From: Hysterangium stoloniferum
Lineage: Eukaryota > Basidiomycota > Agaricomycetes > Hysterangiales > Hysterangiaceae
DNA: 64,000 nt
NCBI GenBank assembly: GCA_015178975.1
Contig: WHVD01000255.1
Location: 1-64,000 of the forward strand
Direction: 5' to 3'
In this document: positions 56,323 to 64,000 of the stretch, in pieces
Numbering within the stretch: position 1 is the first letter of the stretch
Layout of the letters: the number at the start of each line of letters is the position of its first letter
Translations under genes and position numbers: made by a program
The notes under the pieces: model-generated
What the model saw: the letters and a program-made list of their open reading frames with translations, nothing else
Database searches by the model: none
What the model was told of the DNA's origin: nothing

Positions 56323-56397
56323 TATACACCTGACACTCTGTGTCTTATGTACCCGTCACTGGACTCTGACTGGACTCCCGGAACCCCTCTAACAGAG

Positions 56398-57036
56398 TGT
56401 GAAGAGTCGTTAGATTCCTACCGCTCAATATATGAAGAATAGTGTTTATTCAACTACTATTAGAAAGTATTGACCATTCAGTACAATACTGTAGATTGCT
56501 AGACTGACAGTACTAGCAAGGAGACACGCTACACATCACAAGAGCAACTGTACAGTTGCTCTTGACGGCTAGAATGAGAGAACGAAGAGTTGACCTTTAT
56601 GGTGCAACTCGTAGCTAAATGTAAATAGATAATCAACGAGAAGCCGAATATCTGAAGTAAAGAGATAATAGCGCAAGTCGACTATAGCGTCGACGAGCGC
56701 AAAGACCTTAGAGTGGAACTCGACCTTCGCGGTTCGAGTCCAAAGTATGTCAGGAGACTAGAGAACGCTACCCTTATAGGTAGCTTAGATGTTACCCTTG
56801 ACACCTCTCGCTATTCAACGTCTGGGTCGTTTACAAGGTGGTGTCTGCTGGGTAAAAGATGTCTGAGATTTAGCGCTGAGAGCGCCCATAGATATACACA
56901 AGACTTCGAACTAAGAAATACGGGTATGCTCAAAAGATATAGAGAGTTAGGGAAAAAGAGTAAGAACTAAATAATAAAATACTATAATATATGTATTATT
57001 CCACAGTCCAATCATGATATATGCATACCCTTCACA
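56398..57036. repeat. Solo LTR, 639 bp, with target duplication CAGAG
   Basis: Ends TGTGAAG..CTTCACA form a 7-bp inverted repeat; CAGAG flanks both sides (56393-56397, 57037-57041). No other copy occurs in the window. The uninterrupted site is present in LTR D copy 1 at about 45485. Confidence 0.85.
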
Positions 57037-57414
57037 CAGAGCATAGAACCCTGCTCCTGTTATGATCTGTCTCTGTGTCTCACACACCAGTCATCGGAAA
57101 ACCCACCAGACTCTGCCAGACCTCCTGCACATCAAACCTGTCTATACCCAACACTATCTTGTGCACCAAGTCACCAGACTCCAACTGGACTTCCAGAACC
57201 CCTCTAACTGAGCCCCACTCCAGTTATGGTCTAATGACCTGTCATGATTCATTCTCTGCTCCCGTTCTGTTCCGTCCCTAATTCCCAGTTTAGTATTTAC
57301 TTGTTTCATTTTATGTTTAATAGTTCTGCCCCTCATTAATACCAGATTTGGTATTATTACATTTCACAGTCTATATAAGTCTGCTATATTCATGTACTTA
57401 GAATCCAGTTTCAA

Positions 57415-58183
57415 TCTTGAACAAGTTTGACCCTCGAACAAGTTGACCTCGAACAAGTTTGACCCTCGAACAAGTTTGACCCTCGAACAAGTTTGACCCT
57501 CGAACAAGTTTGACCCTCGAACAAGTTTGACCCTCGAACAAGTTTGACCCTCGAACAAGTTTGACCCTCGAACAAGTTTGACCCTCGAACAAGTTTGACC
57601 TCGACAGTTTGACCCTCGAACAAGTTTGACCCTCGAACAAGTTTGACCCTCGAACAAGTTTGACCCTCGAACAAGTTTGACCCTCGAACAAGTTTGACCC
57701 TCGAACAAGTTTGACCCTCGAACAAGTTTGACCCTCGAACAAGTTTGACCCTCGAACAAGTTTGACCCTCGAACAAGTTTGACCCTCGAACAAGTTTGAC
57801 CCTCGAACAAGTTTGACCCTCGAACAAGTTTGACCCTCGAACAAGTTTGACCCTCGAACAAGTTTGACCCTCGAACAAGTTTGACCCTCGAACAAGTTTG
57901 ACCCTCGAACAAGTTTGACCCTCGAACAAGTTTGACCCTCGAACAAGTTTGACCCTCGAACAAGTTTGACCCTCGAACAAGTTTGACCCTCGAACAAGTT
58001 TGACCCTCGAACAAGTTTGACCCTCGAACAAGTTTGACCCTCGAACAAGTTTGACCCTCGAACAAGTTTGACCCTCGAACAAGTTTGACCCTCGAACAAG
58101 TTTGACCCTCGAACAAGTTTGACCCTCGAACAAGTTTGACCCTCGAACAAGTTTGACCCTCGAACAAGTTTGACCTTCGAACA
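57415..58183 (+). repeat. 17-bp minisatellite, unit GTTTGACCCTCGAACAA, about 45 copies
   Basis: Almost perfect array of about 770 bp with two slightly shortened units near 57440 and 57600. The minus strand reads as 250-280-codon frames of repeated LFEGQTCSRVKLVRGSN, which are artefacts of the array. Confidence 0.95.
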
Positions 58184-58476
58184 AGTTACACCCCTGATCC
58201 AGTCTCTAGTCCTCTTGTCTGTCTGCACACTCAATTCCTGGAACTTCCACGGGAACTCCGCAATCTACATCTCCTTGTATGCATTCTGTCAGCTTGAAAT
58301 ATGGACACCCGAATGAGTGTACGAGGGTGCAGCCTATAAGCTGAAGCCAAGTCCATCTCAGCCTGTAACCATACCTTTCTGGTAATTATTCTGATACCCT
58401 GTCTTGTACTAATAATCCCCGGAAACTCCCCCGGACCTATTATCCAGGGTCTCCATGGGACAATTCCCAGAAGCAA

Positions 58477-58717
58477 GTGTGTGTTCATACAAGCGCTTAC
58501 TTCTACGATACTCATTACACCTAATAAATGATGATTGAGCCGCCACAGGACCACATATAGATAAAGATGTCAGATACAATAAATATTCAGGTTCTATTTT
58601 ATTTCTTTTTCTTTCAAAAAGTGGACAGGGTGCCTCAGCCGCAGAACCCTCTAGATGGGAGATACAGTGAGAAGTAAATAAGATACATTTTAAGAGTAAT
58701 AACCGTACATTGGCGAT
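58477..58717. other. Junction between LTR D and host block
   Basis: Short AT-rich sequence with no feature. Confidence 0.4.
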
Positions 58718-61700
58718 GACAAGTGAGAAGGTTTCTCAGGGAGACTGGAGCACAAAGAGGGCGGACACGCCGCCAATATTCAAACAGATAGCATGGTACA
58801 GGCATCAAGACGAGACGTGCCCGTGGAATCATTGGACGACGTCGCAGCTATCCTATACGAGCAGGAGCGAGGATCCACGTTATGCTTCGCGCTTTGGAAG
58901 ACGTTACCCTAATTGCCAACGTCCCGTCCGCACGGATGTTAGCCTCGGATCGCCAGACGATCATGCCGTCTAGCTTGCTTCAGCCGGTCTTAGTCAGGCC
59001 ATGGATAACTATGCGACTTCCTCTTAACCCATTCCTCCTGGCAACCCAGACTCCCTTGAAACCCATAGGATTTCCGTATTTGCTGCTATCAGTGCTCCCT
59101 TGTGCTTCATACTCCCCCATAACCATACCCCGGCGTTTCCAGACAACGGTATGGATTATCAGGGAGTCAACTGTAATCCACATTGGTCTTTGATAGGTTG
59201 GTTTTAAGTCACATGCCCTTTCTTTGCCCATGCTGAACTTCAGCAATACCAAGCACACGCTCCTGCCTTCACTCATCCCTTCATCCCAGATGATGATGAA
59301 GACCGCTTTTTCTAATACATATGGTCAGGTTCAGAATCAGATCCAAACATCAAGTCCGAATCAGGCTCTAGCTGCAATTCCCCGTCTAGGTACCTGCAGC
59401 GTTATTGACATGAAAATCTCCATAGCCTTCAATACTAGCAATAATATACGCTTCAATACCCTATCTCACCGCCTTTTGACATCCCGTCCCTCACTGGACC
59501 CTGTGAATTTAGAGGCTATGCGTTAACGACGTGCGCAAGGGTTAATGTTAACACTCCGGAAATCGTGAGACGGCTCATGTTTGGCGCGAAGTGGTGGAGG
59601 CGAGGGGACATTGGGATCCGGAGGCGGGGACTGTATGTTTGCAGCAGCAACAGGAGCGGGAGGGCCAGGGTCTAATGGATATCCCTCACGGGAATGGCGC
59701 CAGTCTTGGGGTTGGGTGCATCGATGTCAACGTCGTATCCGCATAGCGTTTCAGGTTGGGGGCAGGGGCGAAGCAGACGGCACGGGTCCGACCACAATAG
59801 TCGCAGCTATCCCCACAATCGCAATCCCAGTGTAGCCAGCTCCACAATCGAAGTCCCAGCGCCGCACCGCAACACCAACTACACGCCCAATCTTGATACC
59901 AATATCAAACCCACTTCAAGCGACAAAAACGACAACATATCGGTCGCACGACACCTTGGCAAAACTCTCAAACCCTCGCACTTACAGTCGCAATCGCATA
60001 CTCAATCACAACCCCAACCACAATCGCGACCCGCACTGGTCCTTTTGCTCTCTACCGCTGCACGGATTGTGGCTGAAGGACACAAGCTGCTGCTGGGCAA
60101 CAGGCTCCGGCGCAACGGCAGAGTCAAGCGGGGAAACATGAACAAAATCAACAACCACATCGTCATCAATCGCCAGGTGCTAGTGTAAAGAGTATTGTGC
60201 CTGCGCCTGCATTAAGGCAGGGTAGGAGTGGAAGTGAGGGTGGACCGGTGGGTTGGATGCACATTCAGATGCAGAGATTGGAAAACTCACTATGTTGTTT
60301 GTGTTTGTGTTTGCAGCGGCAGATGCACGTTCAGGGGTGCAGGGTGGATGAGCGTGTATGCAGCCTCAGACTCGTCCTTTTGGTCCCGTTTCAACTAACT
60401 GCAATTTCGTCGCCGCCCACTTCTTTCGATTCCGCCGTCCGTCCCTTCATGCATATCCTATCTTGCCGGATTCTTCTCCAGCGCCATCGTGCCACTGTTT
60501 CTGGCCCGCGCCATCCCGCACCACTTCCGCACTATCCACCTACGCGCACGATTCTAGTGGTGCGGCCTCTGGATTGACGATGCGTGGGGGGAGAGAGATG
60601 GTGGGTGAAAAGAACGACGAATATGGCGATGGCGATAGTGATGATGGGTGAAGAAAGGGAGGGGAGTAACGAGGAGGTGCCTTGGGATGAAGAGTTAGAG
60701 AGGGAGTGAAGGGAGGTTATACTTGAAGAGGATGGAGAGTATCAGGAACAAAAGCAAAACACCGAGCTGGAGATTGACAAAATCATCTCGCTTGTGCTAT
60801 ATAACCTTCCCTCCACCGCTTATCCCCCACCCACCCACGCTCCCCCTCGATCTGCACCGATGGGTATGCTTGCGCGGCCTAGTCTCGAAGAGGCGTGTAT
60901 TGTTTCGAAACCCGCTTCTTCAACGTCATCGTCGTCACAACAATAAAAAGTGAAGAAGGTTTCGAGTCCAAGCTGAAACGAGCCGCTAGCTATGACGAAG
61001 ACGACTTTGAACCAGAATCCGAATCTGCAACCACCGAAGGATTCGGTCTCCCCTCAACAGATTATCTCGCCCCACGGCCTGCCTCCAACCTCGCACCGAA
61101 GGGTCTTGAAAATGCGCGCTGCCCCTCCCGCTATTCTTTCGAGTCGCTTAGTGGATTGGGAGACTGCAAAGGAGTTGTTTGATATGTGAGTGGCTTGTGA
61201 TCTAGGATTTTTGATATTCGGTGTTGACTTGTCCTTTTCCAATGGCAGTAGATTTTTCAAATATGTTAGCGTAAGCAGTGTTTATCCTTCTTCCTTTCAA
61301 AAGACGTATGTTTATAGTGTTTTCTACTATTTGCCAGCCCTTCCTATCCGTCTTAGACCCCGTTCTCCACACTGTCCGAAACGTCTACGAAGGGGACCCG
61401 TGCCTCTTGACTGTTTGTAAGTCCTTTTCCACCTCTTTTCCTTCTAGCCTTCTTTATTGATACAATCGTATAAACATGCTAGCCCCATAGACAGTTCTAG
61501 CAATCTCATCTCGTTACCTCCCCTCCTGCCCAAGACACCACAACATCGCCATGAACTTCCCTAAATACGCAGCAGCAACAGCCTTCATCGATGGCGTGAA
61601 GAGCGTCGAGATGGCTCAGGCGCATCTGCACATGAATGTTCATGGTCTTCCTGCCAGGAGGTGGGGGGAGGATAAGAGTTGGTTTTATGGGCGGGTTGGC

Positions 61701-62290
61701 TAGCCGGTTAGTCAGGCTTCTTTCTTTCTTCTCTTTTGCTTGCTTTCATCCTTTCCTTTGCTTCGGATTTTTCCGTTGTGATGGGAAGGTTTTGTAGTGC
61801 GTTTTCACTGATGGTACGTTATACCCCTTTTAGTGCTCATTTGACTGAGTCAATGGGATGATATAGATACTTTATCTTGAATTTGTGATCCTTGATGAGG
61901 AATGGCGCAAGCGGTGATCGCGTGGCTGTTGTTGCGAAGTTCGTGGAAGTCCTTGCCTCTCCAAGAGCTTCCATCACGAAACGACATGCCGAAGCTACAC
62001 GCCAAATACTCGCATGGATAGCTAAGGTTCGTAACTGTCACGGTGCACCCTGGGTTCCTGTGCTCCTCGTCCAAAAGCAACAGCAACAACAATACCTACG
62101 GGGAGGCTCCCTCCTCACATGGTCGTTCACTACCTCAACTGGCGACCATATCTCGCTGGTCGCCGACCTCGTCCAAGCGTATAGTTGTCCGTTCCTACGC
62201 CAGATGCAAAGCAATGTGGAACCTGGCACGGGTGGCCGGGCTTTCAGACTGAAACGGGTTCGACGACGTGCTCGGGATCTGTGACAACCG
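58718..62290 (+). pseudogene. Zn2Cys6 fungal transcription factor, full-length order but decayed
   Basis: Collinear with both left-flank pieces: the 5' part (58718-60835) matches 5665-8740 without the R1 insertion, and the 3' part (60840-62280) matches 4120-5660. The zinc-cluster place is about 60247-60360, where the first cysteine of the GCMH block reads Trp. The linker runs EYQEQKQNTELEIDKIISLV, then MGMLARPSLEEACIVSKPAS. The regulatory domain shows AILSSRLVDWETAKELFDM, an intron, LDPVLHTV, AQAHLHMN, DKSWFYGRVG, and RASITKRHAEATRQILAWIA. Frames change repeatedly and stops intervene, for example after the Ser-rich linker. It served as the reference for recognising the left copies. Confidence 0.7.
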
Positions 62291-62829
62291 CGGTCGCGGG
62301 GGGTGTGATGCATATATTGGGATGTAGCCGGTAACGATGAGATGGTGGCGACGATGTATGCGGTGTCGGACGACCAGTGATCGAACAGCGTGCTTATGCC
62401 AGGATTCAGATGGCCTTGTAACGAGATGTTACCTCTTGGTCGGGAAAGTGCGCTGATTTTCGAGGTGACGCAACAGCAGGCTTTTTGAAGTTGTGACAAT
62501 TATAACACGCAATGAGCATCGACTGTCTAGTTAATACTATTGTGGACGATGAGCTAGAGATGGGTAATGTATTTCAGTCGACACGCAGTGAGAATCGACT
62601 GAGGTGTAATGTAATAGCCTTATACGTAGTTTGGGCGAACAATATCGGGAATAATAAATGGTTGGAAGTCACACTCGGTACCCTGTGACTGTCTTAGTGT
62701 AACGTGTCTTAGTGTAACGGCCTGTAGCCCTTCAATTATAACAGGAGTTTTTCCTATCTCATTTTCTTGTCTTCTTCATTTTTTATCATTTTCCCTGTCA
62801 CTTTATCTACTCCGGTTCATTGTGACATA
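62291..62829. other. Flank of the regulator pseudogene
   Basis: The left part may be the end of the regulator gene. The rest has no supported feature. Confidence 0.4.
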
Positions 62830-63640
62830 AGTTGAGATATTAGCTATGGTTAAAGCAAGACTGGCGTACGAGAACATGATTCCAGATGGACTGAAATGAG
62901 CGGTGAATTGACGGAATGACGTGCAGGCATACATTTAGTTTTTATTACTTGCGTAGCTGTTTGGAAACAAAAGTATGAGGAGTGGGATGTGTCTAGTCGG
63001 AATCAAGTTGCACTGCACTCTGATGAACGGTATATGAGGATAAGGAAATTTTTTACTTTTAATGCCATTCAAGCTGTCTCCAAGCTGTCTATATCTTCCA
63101 CAAATTACCTATATGTATGCACAGAGTTATAAATTCTCATAACGGAGGAACCGCCAGTGCCATAACTCGTGAATAACTCATATTATTAACCAGGTCCAAT
63201 TTGACACATTTCTTGAAATCCGTTGACTACAGACTAGTACAAAAGTTCATCCGGTTATCCCTGAATGAAACAGTCAAACCACACAGAGTAATAAACATAT
63301 ACCACTGACCTACACTTACACATTCACATATATACTACAGTGAACCATTCCAAAACCGGCGACATCATCAATTTCCATATCCCATTCCGACCTCCGTATC
63401 TGTTTAGGATCAATAATAACCGGGAGTGCCAGCCCCAGCTGATCTACGATCCTGTGATAGCAGGACTGCCAGTCTGAGATACATATCCTAATCTATCCGG
63501 AGACTACTGGACACCATTGCAGACTCTATGTTAGGACTGAATGTTTACGCAGGTTTCACTCTTCATTGCATGGGCATACCCGAGTATTCTCCAGGGAAGA
63601 ATGGGAACATGAGTAAATCGGCGATGTTCAGAAGTGTATT
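62830..63640. repeat. Duplicated host segment B, right copy
   Basis: Same orientation as 12240-13100, with small insertions and deletions (about 45 bp extra near 63003). Confidence 0.7.
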
Positions 63641-63699
63641 GTCTACAACCAACTAGGAGGAGTGTGCATGTTACAGTGTCAGCGACACTGAACTATATA

Positions 63700-64000
63700 C
63701 CAGATGTCGTAGTTTAGCGGAGACACATGGTAGGCTGTGTCATCGATGGTACGCCTAAACATTCTCAAATCTATTTTTATTTCACCCATACACTGTAACT
63801 ATGTTATGGGTACGTGCTCCGCATATATCTGTTAGCGTGCTTACGGCTCCGGCTTGTGCATGGCGTTCGGTATTTCCTGGCTCACAATAAGCCTGAGAGA
63901 GTCCAAAAATCGTCATTTGAAGGCGAAGATGTTGCACCTCTCGGCAAGCTTTTGGAGTTCTCGTGCGCTTCTTTTAATTGAGTGAGTGGACGCCTCAAGC
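63700..64000. repeat. Duplicated host segment C, right copy
   Basis: Parallel to 9140-9480, directly upstream of the F-box gene in the left copy; cut by the window edge. Confidence 0.7.

Larger units (their letters stand above)
55934..58476 (+). repeat. LTR of family D, copy 2, swollen by two minisatellites and a nested LTR
   Basis: Parallel to 45204-46700: the same order of CTCCGGGCCCCC, TCTCATACACCAGTCC, CAGTCTATATAAGTCTGC and CACGGGAACTCCG. It contains arrays at 56123-56322 and 57415-58183 and a solo LTR at 56398-57036. Without these additions it would be about 0.9 kb. Confidence 0.65.

Noticed and set aside
56012-56442. Frames on both strands with repeated SGGVQSLVESRVW or TPPDSGLHQTLDSTRLW
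   Set aside because: Artefacts of the second 17-bp array; no coding signal outside it.
56720-56745. GCGGTTCGAGTCC, like a tRNA B box
   Set aside because: No A box at the proper distance and no cloverleaf; it lies inside a solo LTR.
57364-58234. Minus-strand frames of 257-278 codons with a 17-residue repeat
   Set aside because: They are produced entirely by the 17-bp minisatellite. Because 17 is not divisible by three, all phases stay open.
62038-62499. Minus-strand frame of 153 codons
   Set aside because: Runs antisense over the end of the regulator pseudogene; no domain, Cys-rich only because of a CAA/CAG repeat.

Overview
The window reads as a repeat-rich stretch of a basidiomycete (probably Agaricomycete) genome. 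Introns are 50-64 bp with GT..AG ends. Host families are ones common in that group: an F-box protein, a DUF6533-like membrane protein, Zn2Cys6 regulators, a Cyc8/Ssn6-type TPR protein and a class I terpene synthase. No rRNA, intact tRNA, CRISPR or bacterial-style operon was seen.

Left flank (1-15.3 kb). A broken Cyc8/Ssn6 TPR fragment runs directly into Ty1/copia debris (1-2.5 kb). Two partial copies of a decayed Zn2Cys6 regulator gene follow (about 3.1-8.8 kb). An intact three-exon F-box gene (9563-11307) and a DUF6533-like gene with many short introns (about 13.63-15.28 kb) complete it.

Transposon nest (15.5-37.3 kb). A young Ty3/gypsy chromovirus had inserted, with a GTTAT target duplication, into a long-TIR mariner-type element that itself sat in an older LTR. 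This stack is now split into two halves of opposite orientation (16848-19879 and 23.05-30.2 kb). Each half abuts a direct repeat that carries minisatellites. The 3' half carries antisense open frames between the chromodomain and the 3' LTR; one encodes a textbook Zn2Cys6 spacing, which is the most unusual signal in the window. Beyond it lies a copia fossil (32.1-37.3 kb) pierced by several solo LTRs with target duplications. A truncated pogo-type transposon, a tRNA-derived SINE-like unit and a cluster of heat-shock-element-like repeats lie between the two gypsy halves.

Middle gene island (37.9-44.7 kb). A second, larger Cyc8 fragment is joined to copia at the same junction as at the left edge. 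It is followed by three tandem terpene synthase copies: broken, intact (42081-43246, three exons, 348 aa), broken. The intact copy has both metal-binding motifs, but Asn replaces Tyr in the C-terminal RY pair.

Right part (44.7-64 kb). This holds LTR-family remnants with nested solo LTRs and two different 17-bp minisatellites expanded inside one LTR copy, then a second gypsy chromovirus with near-identical LTRs (49369-55074). It ends with a second copy of the left-flank host block (regulator pseudogene 58.7-62.3 kb, then two further shared segments to the right edge). The copied segments keep their orientation but change order, and they predict an F-box paralogue just beyond the right edge. 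Older repeats have lost almost all CpG while young ones keep it, which points to methylation-driven decay.
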